From contig CM043950.1 of NCBI GenBank assembly GCA_014529385.2, forward strand, positions 150,538,945-150,602,944: a stretch of 64,000 nucleotides of DNA, written 5' to 3'. Position 1 is the stretch's first letter. Each line of letters begins with the position of its first letter. The position numbers and the translations under genes are program-made. This stretch comes from Adiantum capillus-veneris. Lineage: Eukaryota; Streptophyta; Polypodiopsida; Polypodiales; Pteridaceae. Below the pieces are notes generated by a model. It did no database searches. It was not told where the DNA came from and was given only the letters and a program-made list of their open reading frames with translations. Shown here one piece after another: positions 22,854 to 35,166 of the stretch.

Positions 22854-24598
22854 AATTTCTTGACCTATTAGCAGCCCAATCGGTTGAACCCTTCACTAGC
22901 CCACCATCTTCACATGAAATATGGTAGGATCCAACAGAATACCCTTCATCTTTCCATATTCCAATTCAGGGAGGATATTGAACCCCGAACTGCCATCCAA
23001 CCTTTAATCTTGATGTTTGACTTGAACAATAGGCAATCAAAAATCCACTTCTTCAACTTCCATTTCATATGACTGAGTATCTACATGTTCTTTTCAAAAT
23101 AAACCCATCTTCCTCATCATCTTTTCTTTAAACATCAAAGATGTATCCAATAACTGCCCAATTTTAATATTCAACAGAGCATTCATTAACTCTTGAAAAA
23201 ACTCATCCATATCTTGCTTATCATCTTCATTGTTGTGCTCTTCCTTTCCCTGAGCTTTCTGTAGCTTTTCCATGACCTCTTGCCGAGCCTCTTTAATGAT
23301 CTTCCCAATTCAATGGTGGCTTGAGCTTAGCCTTGGATCTTGTCATTTCCATAACCTGTCCTTCCACATTTTTTGTTATACAGCCTGAATAATCACAAGG
23401 TACCTGCATTTCATCTGTGCCATTTTTTACTTCCAGAATTATCTCGGTAACCACCAAATTGGCTTATGGTGCTGGCAGATCTTCCTGTGTCATCGAAGGA
23501 TTAAAATTGGGGGTCCCTTCAAGGGTGGAACTTGATTCCCATAGTTCCTCATCCATGGTGGGAAAATCCCTCTTCCTCTACCCTGTTGATACTATGGTGG
23601 CATATTTTCCCATCTTGGTGGATATCCTCAAAATTTTCCCTGACCACTTAGAGGTCTCCAGTTTCTCCTTTGATCCTATGGATACCAATTATGGTCCATT
23701 CTCTCTTGTACCTCAGTATCCACCCAATTTGTTGAAGGTCCTCTTGATTGGGAACTTTGTGCTACATTCCCTCTAAACTTTGGATTATATCAACAATTTG
23801 TTGTCGCATGCCCTGGTTTATCATAAATTTCACAAAATGGCTTAATATCTTTATTATTCCGAGTGCCCAAAGTCTTCAATTGTTGAACCAAGGACCCCAC
23901 TTCCTCTTTCTTCTTCTTTAACTTCTTGCACTCTTTTATAGATTTCTTATCTTGCTTCCTTTGCTTCGCCTTCTTCTTTTTCTTCTTTGATCTTTGGAAT
24001 TCTCATCCTCAAAATCTTCCTCTGAATCTGTTTCAGAATCTGAATCATCTTTTGAGTCCAATGCTGACTCTGTATCCGGCCCTCCTTGTCATGTCAACCT
24101 CAACCTTTTTTCAACTATGACCTCCAAATCAAGTAACCCATCAAAACCTCTTGCCACATCATAACTTACCACTGCATTCTTTAATTCCTTCCTTAATCCA
24201 TGCATAAAATAACATGCCACCATCTCATTGATTGGTCTTTCAGCTACCTCCAACCTCTTCAAAATTGTTTTAAATTTCTATGCATAATCCTCCAGTTTTA
24301 GCTTCTTCTACTTTATTGTTCTGATCTTCCTCATCAATTCATTGGGCGTCTTCTCTTTTTGGAATCTTCCCAAAAATGCATTCTTTAATGCATCAAAACT
24401 ACAAATGCATTTGTTGGAAACCCACTAAGCTATTGCATAGCCTTCCCTTCCAAGGTTGCTTACAACTGTTGCAACTTCTTTGGATCCCCATAAAGAACGT
24501 TATGTCCACTGGCCGCCCATTTTGTTTGGAATTGATCAATGGACAATCAGGGTCTTTATTTTTTCCCCATGGAATGTCCCAAATTTGACCTTTAAATT

Positions 24599-24964
24599 TT
24601 AAATTTGATTTGATGCAATAGCCATCCTTCTTGATATGGGTCGGTCTCCCAATGTTGTGGGATTGAACTCCAACCGCCTTCTTGCTGCCTCCGCTGCTTC
24701 TCCAGCAATCCGAGCAAATTGAACACGATGCCTTGCTCTTTGTTCCCTCAAGAATCTCTCTTCCTCCATTAAATTATCTTCAAATTTTTGGTCTATAGGT
24801 ATTTTCTCTTCATCATCCCTATCATATTCAAATGGATCTTGTTGGTTAAATGGGCGGCTATACTTCTCCCATCCATGATCATCCTTGCCCCCTTCTACTA
24901 GTTTGCGGCCTACGGAGCGAGTGGAATACACATCCCCAAGCCTTCTTGGTTCCTTATCGGACAT
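24599..24964 (-). pseudogene. gag N-terminus of the decayed gypsy copy
   Basis: 121 codons, highly charged, beginning MSDKEPRRLGDVYSTRS with an Arg/Glu-rich helical stretch. Capsid-like fragments continue leftward in other frames. The gag assignment rests on position upstream of the pol remains. Confidence 0.5.
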
Positions 24965-25319
24965 GCATTCTTCTCATTTGGTTCCTATCCGTGGCCGGTT
25001 CTTAGTTTTTTCTAACTAAACAGAAACCTGCAAGAACACCAGTGTTAACTATGGTAAACATAAGCAGGAAAAACAAAGAGATAGCAGAATGTCGGCATAC
25101 ACAGAGACAAGACAAGAAACTGCTTCTCCTTCATTGCTTGCACGGAACATGATTACAAGAGATTATCTAGGAAGGCTAAATGGCATAACTTCCGCGATCA
25201 TGTGAAACTCCCAAGATGGCCATTCGGATAATAAGAGCAAAATAGTCAAAAGTAGACTTTAACCTTACAAATGGGAAATAAGTAGGGAATGGCTAATTAT
25301 GCCTTTTATAATACAACAC

Positions 25320-26020
25320 TCATACAACATAATTTTCAACAAATTGCACCACAGCTTTGTACATACCTTTTTGCCAATATTGATCTTTCATTTTGGCAAA
25401 AGTGGCCCAAACACCCCTTGTGACCTGCCCATAGTGACTCATGAAATTCTTTAAGTAGTTGTGACTCCATTGCCCTATCGCAAACCACTCACTAAGGAGT
25501 AACCCTTTGCTTCTTTGGATGATTCCACAAGAAACCATCATATAGGAAATACCCATAAGCCTTCTTGAAAATGTACTTAAACTCTTGATTGCTTAGTTTT
25601 TTTCTTCTTTAGTGCACTCAGATATTGCTCAATTAATAGCCGTTCACCTTCATAATTATCCTCCGCAAAGGTATGTAGTGCATAAGCCATATTTTCACAC
25701 CCTCCATGTAATTCTAAGGAAGTAAAGAACCTCAACCCCACATCTTTAGTTTTGGAAACCATGCTTTCTTTATCTTCAAACCTGGCCCTAGATAGCATAT
25801 CAACTAGTGGTTTATCCTTACTTGCAATATGATGGAACCCAATACTTAATGACTTTATCTATGCAATCCATTGTAGCATAGCTATGTCTAGTGTAGAACC
25901 GCTCGTGATCATTCCAAATAATGGTAAACAATCCATCACTACAATAAAAAAAGCACCAATGAAGTACTCCTTGTTGCACCTTAGGAAGGTTGCAACACCC
26001 CAAAGTTCTGTTTTCACCTA
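25320..26020 (-). pseudogene. Chromovirus-like pol relic: RNase H end to integrase zinc domain
   Basis: Frames at 25,577-26,003 carry KYWVPSYC, DMLSRARF and LEQ-type phrases of the RNase H/integrase junction. 25,320-25,556 gives GVWATFAKMKDQYWQKGMYK and FVENYVV, the pattern around the integrase zinc-binding site. It differs from the neighbouring copy at 19,330-24,964, which probably lies beside or within it. Confidence 0.55.
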
Positions 26021-26120
26021 CGGATATGCCCTTTGCTGATGAGCACTTAACACCTCATCATCAAATCTAATAGCATATCCTTTTCCCTACTCATCATCCT
26101 ACCCACCAACCAATACTTGT

Positions 26121-26317
26121 TGAAGATTGCAGTGTACAAAATGTGTGTGTGTGTGTGGGGGAAGGGGAGAAGGAGAGAGTGCAAGGTAATGTGGGTGGAG
26201 CAAGTCGCAAAGTGAGCTGCCCCTTATTCTTTGTATATGAACAAGAATAAGGTCAGTGGGCGGTTGGACACTAGACATTCGGCTCTGGGCAAAGGCACAG
26301 TGCCTTTAACCCCAACA
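26121..26317 (-). repeat. LTR of the copia-like family, degenerate
   Basis: 197 bp in the same orientation as 5,122-5,310. It ends taaccccaaca in plus sense, followed by the shared tract cctcccactta. A (GT)n run lies at 26,143-26,157. Confidence 0.75.
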
Positions 26318-27100
26318 ACCTCCCACTTAAAGGCAAATGTGCGAATAACTGGTTCCTACTAGATAAACTACTAGTATGTACAAGAAAACTCGTGAGGGAC
26401 TCTCTCAACATATGCCCACTAGCTCACTCAATCAATCTACATGTCGTATCGTCTCTAGTGATAGGCAAGCGTGATATCCAGACTAGAGCCTTCATGCAAA
26501 TCCTACAGACGACTCTGTATGGTCTGTAAAACTCCAATATGCATCTTGCTAGTGTCAGTCATCATATGACTAACAATCCCTATTATAAATGCTCCCACTA
26601 GACCTCTAGGTTGAGCCTCAACACTAGTAGATCATACATGATATGCCCAAACATTGACAAAAATCTACACAAACCTGGTTGTCCTAGCCTGGTACTTCGC
26701 TATCTACATGTACTGCATCATCAAGACTACTCATCGCATATGGATGTGTCAACGCCGACATTGGGATGGCTATGTCCCTCTCACCCATAGATGGTACTGT
26801 GTGTCCTAGCACCAACTCATCAGCCTCTAGCATGAGCATATCAAATAACTCCATGTTTGTCATCTCTGCATGTGTCTTTAGGGATCATACCCACTCTACT
26901 TGTGCCTGCATAGACTCTGCCAACAAGTACTCTATCTCACTAGAGCACTGCCGCTCTACCTTTATCTCTATAGAGTCTACTAGCACGTCCTGCACAGTTA
27001 AATGCTTTGCCTTTTGAGCATGTTGGAGCTCACCTATGAAGAAGACACGTGTTGCCTCTCGCTCAAAGCATGCCAGCAACAAAATGGAGACCATGTTGTC

Positions 27101-27833
27101 TTGAACCTAGATACATGCATAGGATATAGCAAGCCACTATGGGCTCCTCTAGCAATCACTAATGATCCGCAATGCATCTAGAAAGAATGCTCTCTATGCA
27201 GTGTCTAACACCCAAAATTTGCCAATTGTCTCATTGAGATCAGGCTCTAACTTGGTTGAGGACATAGCGCACATGTCGTAATGTATAGGATGCACCATTG
27301 GCCAATGACAAACAAACATCTCGTGCACCTAAGAACTCCTCTTAAGCTTCCCTTTCTTGCAAAAAACGAGCTCTCCTTGTTGGTCTGCCAAGAATTTTCC
27401 TCAAAAGCTGTCAAAAACATGGCCCTCTTGGGTATGTGAAGCCACCACTATTTTTAGCCGACCCTTTTGAACCTAGATACATGCATAGGTTATACCAAGC
27501 CACTGTGGGCTCCTCTAGCAATCACTAATGATCCACAATGCATCTATAAAGAATGCTCTCTAAGCAGTGTCTAACACCCAAAATCTGCCAATTGTCTCAC
27601 TGAGATCAAGCTCTATCTTGGATGAGGACATAGCGCACATGTCGTAATGTATAGGATGCACCATTGGCCAATGACAAACCAGCATCTCCTGCACCTAAGA
27701 ACTCCTCTTAATCTTCCGTTTCTTGCAAAAAACGATCTCTCCTCATTGGTCTGCCAAGAATTTCCCCAAAAGCTGTCAATAAGATGGCTCTCTCGGGTGT
27801 GTGAAGCCACCACTATTTTTAGCCGACCCTTTT
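27101..27833. repeat. 366-bp tandem duplication
   Basis: 27,101-27,466 and 27,467 to about 27,833 are about 94 percent alike. Each unit joins protease-region DNA of the copia-like family to DNA resembling the adjacent LTR-like region. Confidence 0.9.
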
Positions 27834-29640
27834 ATATTTTTGTTCCATCTTGCATGGGACGCCACCCTTTTGCTATTTTTGGTGAATCTTGAGCTCCAAG
27901 GCACGCAAGAGCACCTCCCACATGTGAGCACCCCCCCCATAGGGGTTGTAATGGTGGCGTGACACTGCAGTGGGAGTGCCCCCTCATACAAAAGAATTGG
28001 CCTTTCATTGACCATGTGAGAACACGCCCCTAAGTGGCCAAGCCATATCACCAACACAGGGCCACCCAATCAAGCCCCCAACTGAGAAATAATGCCACCA
28101 TTGGTGTCAAACACAATCAGCACCGCCGTATCCAACCGGCAGAGCCACACGCAAGCAAGGCAGCCATAGTCCACCTTTGGGAGCTCCCATATCTCCCCTT
28201 CATGCCTCAAACAGGGTGTCCACACCAGCTCTTAAAGCCTACTCTCCAGCCCCTGACTATTGCATGTTAGACTACCCTATGGTGACACATGAGGGCCATA
28301 GAAGACTTGCACCCCTTTGGGGCCTCCAAACTCCCCTAAAATTTTTCAAAAAAAGTCTTTTTTTTTCTTTTTCCATTGCTTGCCATGTCCTCCCTGCAAT
28401 TCCATTCACCGAGCCGTTGAATCCTACTGAAAGTTCATTCAACCCAGCTTCAAACTCCACCACCTTGGCCACTTTTCAACTTCACTAAGTCCTCCAACTA
28501 CTAGTTCAAAAATTGCAAAAAGACATATGGCATTGCACCGCCATCATCTTGCATCAACTTTAACGAGCCATATCTCATTGTCTAGGCATCCAGTTAATGA
28601 GCAGTCACTTCTTGTCAGCTCCACATGATGCATGCTACACCCAAAAATCTTGTCAACCTTCAAAAATCACATGATGGCACATTTTCCAAGGGAGACAAAC
28701 CACCTCAAAACCGGTACTTGACAAAACTTCAAACACTTGTAACTTGGCATCCAGGACTCCGATTGCCAATCTAAAAAGATCAACAGGTTGCATATCATAA
28801 CCTCTACACACCCATATGTTGAAACTAGCTTCGACCACCTGTGATCATATGCCCTATCCGACTTGGATCTGCAAACACCTCCAGCTTCAAAGCACCATAT
28901 CTTGCACATCGTGGCTCTGTTTGAAGAGCCGTCTGGACAAGCTTGTAGACCATACTGAGAGCCATCTTTGGCACCATAACAAAACATTCTGGCCCTAAAA
29001 ACCACATATAGCATACATGACCGCTGCTCCTTGCCTGCTCTTGATCTTCGCAGCTGCTCCGTCACTTTGGCAAGCCCTTGAGATCTTTGCACTCTTCGTA
29101 GCACAAACCAGATTTGGCTACACCATCATTGCCCAACCTCCTTGTTGAACATTCATGTTCAACCACAAAACTTCTTTATTCTTCTACCAGCTGCAAAAAT
29201 TGGCAAAAATTATCAGAAAACCAAAAAAACACTACCATATGTACAAGGTATTATTCTTGCCTCCTACTATGAATACTCAAGTGGGTTGCCCCATTGCCCC
29301 GCCCCCTGCAGAGTTTGTCCTCCTGGATCAAACACACCTAGATTTGCTCTCTTCCATCCATCAGCATATGTCTCCTACTATCAATCCTCAAGTGGGTTGC
29401 CCCACTCCCTGCATAGTCTGTACTCTTGGATCAAACACACCCGGCTTTGCTCTCTTCCATCCATCAGCATCAGTCTCCAATAGCGCTTACCCAAAGCACG
29501 TAACCATCCATGCACACAAAAATCACAGAGAACTTTTGCATCCCTTTGAGCATTAATGTACCTCATCAACATACCTGGCTCTACATTTGAACCAAAAAAT
29601 GCATCTGACCCTCCCTCCCAACCATGTAAAGTAGAGTTCC
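27834..29640. other. No gene seen; LTR-like DNA
   Basis: Phrases such as ttttggtg...cttgcatg and the block 28,640-29,060 resemble other LTR-like stretches (31,800-31,960; 12,850-13,300). ORFs here have no domain. Two 111-bp tandem copies lie at 29,261-29,477. Confidence 0.45.
29261..29477. repeat. Tandem duplication, 111-bp unit
   Basis: Both units begin ctcctactat and include caagtgggttgcccca and ggatcaaacacac. Confidence 0.85.
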
Positions 29641-29674
29641 TCTCAAGGGAACCCCATATCTGCCGAATGCAATA

Positions 29675-30607
29675 CTACACAGTTGCACTTACAACCATAC
29701 TTTTCAACCAAAAACTGCTTACCTCTTTTGAAAGCTTGGGCATAACCTGGGAGTTTCCATCATCTGTCATAGAGCACACCTGTTGCATTGGTTCCAACAT
29801 TGGCTCCATACTCTCTTTCACCTTCTTCAAACTCAATCCCAGCATCATCAAGCCCTTCTTCATCAATAGGCCCTTCAAGATTAATCATCTCCTCAGCTTT
29901 GTCAACTTCACCTACATGCTCTTCCACTTCATCCTCAGCCAACGGGGATAGAGAATCATACTCTATCGCACTGCCATGGTCTCCTTCCATAACCAAGTTT
30001 GCTTCCTCTTTCATGGAAACTTTTTGTACCTATTGCACCACTATGGCACACTCAATAGCAACTCTGACAAGCATGGCACTGCATAACATCTTTACATCCA
30101 CGTCCACTTCCACACGCCTGGATCCCTCCACTTGGACTTCATCAAGCACATTGGTTTGCACTTTTCAAGCACATTGATTTGCACTTTCTTCTGCTCCTCT
30201 AAGACAACTTTCACATTCTATCCACATGCAAGAGATCAAATTCCTCATACCTGAGTAGGACAAATCGGTTTCCCATGTTGTATCAGTATCCATAGAACTG
30301 CTATCCTCTGGTTCCACTTCTTCTTCCATCTCAAGATCCAGGATTTCTTCCATCTCCATCAATTCAGCCTCATCTGCAAACCACACTCACCAATAAAGTT
30401 TGACCAGCCATACATGAGTTTGCATGTGTTATTTCCACCCTGTCTGGAACCACTTGTACTTCTTCCACAATTGGAGCTTCCTTGACTGGCATCCTTGGCA
30501 TCAAAACCCACTCCACCTCTTTGTAACCATAGAACCCTTGGTTCCACTTGCATCATCTCTTCCCTCTGCATCACTTTTGGCTTCACTTCAATCGACCTAT
30601 ACACCAC
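29675..30607 (-). pseudogene. Acidic gag-to-pol linker remains
   Basis: Broken frames (29,675-30,014, 30,165-30,386, 30,359-30,607) are rich in Glu and Asp, for example DLEMEEEVEPEDSSS and EDEVEEHVGEVDKAEEM. They lie directly downstream of the gag relic. Acidic linkers flank protease in other elements of this window, so this is probably the same region, but no catalytic motif is visible. Confidence 0.45.
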
Positions 30608-30639
30608 AGCATTTGACAGACCTTAGCTAGCTTGCTACT

Positions 30640-31142
30640 TCTTTAAACATCTTCTTGGTTTGGCCTCTTGCCAAATTTAGCACTTCATCATACATCACAA
30701 GACCATCTGCTTTGACTTTATCTTGCACATCCTCATGTAGGCAATCCAAAAACTTTCTCGATTTCAAAAAGTTAATGCTTTGGGTAGCAGTTACCTCCAT
30801 CATCAGTCTCCAAAGGGCTTTAAATTCCCATTCAAAAGCTCATAAATCTCCATCAAGGCTTTGCTTCAATCCATCCAGTTTCTGCTTTACTTCATGCAGC
30901 AACACATCTCGCACATATTGACGTCAAAAAGCCACTTTCAAAGCTATCTAGTCCACCTTTTCTTCATCTTGCAAACCGTCGTACCATCTTTTCACTTTGC
31001 CATGAACCAAGAGCAGGAAAATTTGAACTGCGCCTTCTTCTCTTCACAATCTACTCTCCAATATGAGCAGACCATAGTCTTGCAACCAGGTTTTTGTATT
31101 TTCAACCCCAATGAAAATAGGAAAACCCATCGAAGCCATCTT
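30640..31142 (-). pseudogene. Ty3-type gag relic with in-frame stops
   Basis: From the ATG at 31,142 one frame of about 165 codons runs without a frameshift but with four stops (three TGA, one TAG). Visible gag features are a starting MGFPIFIGVENTKTW, then VKRWYDGLQ and DCLHEDVQDKVKADGL. It starts about 85 bases inside the primer site at 31,226-31,241, so it is the gag of the element whose 5' LTR is 31,247-32,244. Confidence 0.75.
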
Positions 31143-31225
31143 TCACACCACCTATTCTAAAAAACCTGCTCTTCATCAGCTCTAAAGCCACAACTTCACC
31201 TTAAAATAGGATCAATTTGATGCTC

Positions 31226-31241
31226 CTTTGTGGGGGCACCA
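31226..31241 (-). promoter_or_regulatory. Primer-binding site
   Basis: The minus strand reads TGGTGCCCCCACAAAG, sharing its first 12 bases with the site at 5,053-5,068. The two elements probably use the same tRNA. Confidence 0.65.
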
Positions 31242-31246
31242 GAAGA

Positions 31247-32244
31247 TGTAAGGGGGAAGGGGAACACACCTGGCACGTAATCAATATGCCTCTCTATAGC
31301 CCAAGATACTCACTGCACCCCAATCTACTAGAGTTCCACTTCAAAACTCAACACCTTCGCATACAAATCACCGTCTCCATGCATACCAATACATGCATGC
31401 TTCACACAATTGATTGAAAGCACACCACACCAATTTTACCCATTTGCAACCTTCACACAGCACACACCACTCTCTCTTTCTCTCTCTCACACACAGAGGC
31501 CCGGGGAGGCACATACATCTCACACGCCTCTAGCTTCACCATTGTATGGATCTCATTACTGATAAAACAGCAACAAAAACCCTTTGATGGCACCCTTGTT
31601 GGCTCAAAAATGGTCCAAAAGCTTTTCTCCAAGCTCCTCTCTAAGCTTCTCCCTTGGCCAAGAATCCACATCAAGAGCTCCTTCTTGAGCTTACAAAAAC
31701 CCTGCCATGTGGGCTCCTCCTCGAGCCCTCCGTAGAAATTGACCCCAAACCTATCCCTTCTTCAAAAAATTCGTCCCCTTGGGCACGTGTAATCCCTCTT
31801 TTTTTAGTCAAACCCTTATTTCTATTTTTGGTGTGGCTCTTGCATGAAAAGGACCTTTTATATTTGGCACTTTCCTTGCTTCCCACTCCACGCATGAGGG
31901 CACCCTTCTTAAGCCCCACAGCCTCAAAAGTCATGGCATTGTGATTGTGGGCACCTCCTCTTTACTAAATGATTTGTGGTCGTTTTTGGCACATGGGCAC
32001 GGCCCCCTGCAACACTACCACGTCATCAACTGCCTCATATGTGAGCGTTGCCTATGGGATCCATCAACCATTGGACACAGCACCGAATGGGCATAGCATG
32101 CAAGGCACCATGGCTCCAAGAATATCTCCTCTCTCACCATCTTGATGACAGAATGGGGTGCCCCTATGTAGTACTTATTTTGAGGGCCATACCAGGGAAT
32201 GTTGGCTGCACCATCTCCAAATGGATAGACCATGATTCCTGACA
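31247..32244 (-). repeat. Gypsy LTR, 998 bp
   Basis: It runs tgtaagg...cctgaca in plus sense. The primer site is on its left and a clear polypurine tract on its right, so it carries signals for elements on both sides. No domain-bearing ORF lies inside. Confidence 0.6.
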
Positions 32245-32259
32245 TCCCTCCCACTTGAG
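32245..32259 (-). promoter_or_regulatory. Polypurine tract
   Basis: Minus-strand CTCAAGTGGGAGGGA ends exactly at the LTR start TGTCAGG. It implies an element whose internal part lay to the right. Confidence 0.65.
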
Positions 32260-33690
32260 ATCGACACCAATACAGGACTCCTCCCGCTCTTTGATGCCAA
32301 CTCAAGGGGCTGATAACATTCACTTTTCTCTTACAAAACCCTTAGCCCCAAAATATATTTCCTTATCGCTTTGAAATTTCCAACAGAAGTCATCAGACTA
32401 AATGTGAACTCAACCTTTCAGGGTCAATTGGTTGGGTGTTCTCTAGTTCACCCTTGGTTCAATGCCACTGACGCTTCTTTCTCAGTTATGGCTGAGCACA
32501 GTCCTCAGAGCGTTCCCCTAAGATGAGTGTATTTAATAGCTATACAAAGCCCTGGTTTCCAAGTTTGATCCCACTCCGTAGATCGGGATCCCTTTCTTTG
32601 TTTTTTACTTAACTTAATGGACAACATAAAATTGGGTTCAACTTTTTGGCCAACAAATTAACCCTCCAAAATCCACCCACCCACCAAACGATTTGGTAAC
32701 TGCACCTTCCCAAGGTAGTACTATGATACTAGAAAACAATATTCCAATCATGTCAAACCAAGAATACATTTCAAACATTTGAAAGCAGCATGCAAAGTGT
32801 TGCATACCCTTGCAAGTATGCATTTATCAGGTCGTTCCCACCTTTTTTCTTTTTAGAATATTTTACTTCTTTTTTTCTTTAGTATTAGTAAAATTGTCTA
32901 GTTATCTTTCAAGCAATCACATATGCTCCTCCAAGAATATCCCTACCCTCGTCCCAGAACTCGAGTATCATGTCTCCTCCGCCACGTGTGGAGGTTGTGC
33001 CTATACAAAAATTTCCAATTCTTATTTTTCTTTATCTTGTGTGGGAAAGGCTTCAAAGATAATCTACTCTAGATTTTTTTCAGATAAATATACTCCTCTA
33101 AGCATATCCCTACCCTCGTCCCAAAACTCGAGTATCATGTCTCCTCCGCCACATGTGAATTCTTATTTTTCTTTATCTTGTGTGGGAAAGGCTTCAAAGA
33201 TAATCTACTCTAGATTTTTTTCAGATAAATATTTTGAGAAGCAAAGCAAAGATCCGGTTGGTGAGGACAATTGCAGAATAGTTCATTTAGGTTCCTAGCC
33301 TTTCCAAGGTTCCTTTTTTATTAAACAATTTGAAGAGTTGCTTAATTAAGTCACATCCTCCTCCCTTATTCTAATCCCTTCATGGATCCATTTTCCTTCC
33401 TCCTTTTCGCATCGGCTCAAACCTACACGGGCTAGGCCAATCTCCATACGCATCCATGGGACACTATCACTTGGTCGGGAGAGACTCCCATTCAATCCCA
33501 TTTCTAGGGCAATGAATGAACCCCAAGCTCAAAACATAGATAGTCTTGGCCGGAAAGGACCATCCCCCGTTGCATCCCACAGGTAAACACTTGCGCCGGC
33601 CTTTTCCAAACATGCAAGACAAAGTTCACCCTTAAATTTCTTCTATGAACAACAGGATACTTGTATAAAAATATCATCTACATTATGGAA
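32260..33690. other. No gene recognised
   Basis: A plus-strand 162-codon ORF (32,810-33,298) is open only because of the tandem duplication below and has no known domain. Nothing else is supported. Confidence 0.5.
32921..33232. repeat. Tandem duplication, 167-bp offset
   Basis: 32,921-33,087 and 33,088-33,232 are nearly identical except for a deletion of about 22 bases in the second copy. Confidence 0.88.
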
Positions 33691-33699
33691 ATCCTATCA

Positions 33700-34406
33700 A
33701 AATTATCTTAGATCAGGGTACACACTTTATAAATGAAACAATTTAGATATTGAGTGAGATATTCTCAGTCAAGCGCCAAAAATCCACGCTGTATTATATG
33801 AGGTGCAATGGTCAGGTAGAGAGCAGCAACAAGACAATAAAAACCGTTTTGACTAAAATAGTTTAGAAAGAGCCACATCAGTGGGATGCAAAACTCCTGA
33901 CATCATTATGGGCGTATCGGAATACCTACAAAGTCAGTATTGGCATGACACCCTTCAAAATGGTATATGGTACAATGGTAGTATTTTTAATGGAGTTTGC
34001 ATTCTCGAGCCTCAGACTGGCAGTCAAACATGGAATGGATTTCAATAAGAATTTGAAACAGAGGTTAGATGAATTACTGATGAGTTTGGACGAGATCAGA
34101 TAATGAGATATGCTCGAACAAGTGGTGGTCCATCAAAGAAGGAAACATTGGCATGATAGTAAAATTAAGGTCGAGGAGTTCACAAAAGGGGATCTTGTAT
34201 TATTATATCAATCAAAGTTGGGGCCCAAGAAGCCTAACTTAAAAATTGTATGGTCTAGAGCCTATGAGGTTGACTGGGTATTCTCTAATGGCATGGTAGG
34301 TTTGTTGTTGCTTGGTGTTTATAATGGATCCAAGATCAAGTTGTATTACCCCAAGTCAAATGACATACCAACAGCATCAGTACCAAATACCAATTCAAAA
34401 TCATAG
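33700..34406 (+). pseudogene. Ty3 integrase relic, core to C-terminus
   Basis: The plus strand gives DQGTHFINE (second catalytic Asp), CNGQVESSNK (Glu), TSLWAYRNTYKVSIG and TPFKMVYG, then 34,110-34,406 (98 codons) with the C-terminal FTKGDLVLLYQSKLGPKKP. Two stops interrupt it. The first catalytic Asp region is missing at the left. Confidence 0.8.
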
Positions 34407-34921
34407 AATGAACCTCTTGATTTGTTTCATATCAGACCAGTTCAAGAGGGAAACAAAGAATTGTTGGAGCCAATGCACTATCTTGGAGTAATTGCAGTTC
34501 AAACTCAACCAATATAGTCTAATAGGTTTAACGGTCACAAGCAGAAAGTAAATAAATAATCAACGATAGAATCTCACAGGTAATGAGTAGGTCAGTAGAC
34601 CAATGCATGGCTGCCACATGGAAGGGAGCAATCCTAAAACCAACAGAGCATAAGCGTGGAGCATTCATGGTGCGTATAATAATAACTATGTGAAGAGTGT
34701 GTGATCCTTCACTTTACCCGCAGGAACTCACATGACTTGCTTCCCCACCTGCAAAACTTTTGGTGCCCTCCTCTTCTAGAAAACCCCCAAAGCTTTCCAC
34801 AACCTTCGCATCTAAACCTGACACTCCGAGGGTTTTGTGTATCTCCTTCTCCACAACCACACGTGAGTCATCTTTGTTGCAGGACTATTTAGAAGACTCA
34901 TACATGGGGAAGACCAAGAAG

Positions 34922-35090
34922 TTATCTTAGCAAATGCAAGAAAGCATGAATCAATCTACCAAAGAAGATGGTTGCCATTTGATGTGCCTTAATAGTCTTT
35001 TTGACATGTACAAAGTGTGCTTGTTTACTAAACCTATCGACTATTGTCCAACAATTTATATCATTTCTCACCATTGGTTTGCTACAAATC
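34922..35090 (-). pseudogene. Chromovirus-like integrase fragment
   Basis: Minus strand: TIVDRFSKQAHFVHVKKTIKAH matches the stretch holding the first catalytic Asp (VDRFSK.AHF). It is an isolated fragment in opposite orientation to its neighbours. Confidence 0.65.
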
Positions 35091-35166
35091 GAAAGACAGC
35101 CATCATTTATTGAACGGTCTCGTAACTTAGTGCTAATTGTAGGATGGTTATATAAGCAAAGACACA

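Larger units (their letters stand above)
19330..24964 (-). mobile_element. Decayed Ty3/gypsy copy, gag to integrase, minus strand
   Basis: All domains occur in the usual order but in many short frames: gag start at 24,964; degenerate zinc knuckle near 23,800-23,840; protease tail; RT; RNase H; integrase; and an integrase C-terminal GPY-like stretch at 19,330-19,530 (VNDWVMVYNSK). LTRs could not be placed. The phrase order after RNase H (DELPDAHIF, YVKGCLQCQ) is close to that of the large element at 36,417-49,912, so both probably belong to related non-chromodomain lineages. Confidence 0.75.
26121..27833 (-). mobile_element. Degenerate second copy of the short-LTR copia-like family
   Basis: The left LTR (26,121-26,317) and purine tract match the complete copy. 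Inside, 26,560-26,660 keeps the RT-end remnant, 26,885-27,094 the Ser/Glu-rich linker, and 27,110-27,350 the protease end (LGSLVIA region). Gag and the right LTR are not found; a 366-bp duplication fills the right end. Confidence 0.7.

Noticed and set aside
28667-29104. 145-codon minus-strand ORF
   Set aside because: No domain; it overlaps LTR-like sequence that resembles 12,850-13,300.
29613-29623. Purine tract GGGAGGGAGGG as the PPT of the 31-kb element
   Set aside because: The sequence beside it does not resemble the LTR at 31,247-32,244, so an LTR end there is unsupported.
32810-33298. 162-codon plus-strand ORF with an internal protein repeat
   Set aside because: The repeat is a DNA tandem duplication and no family is recognisable.
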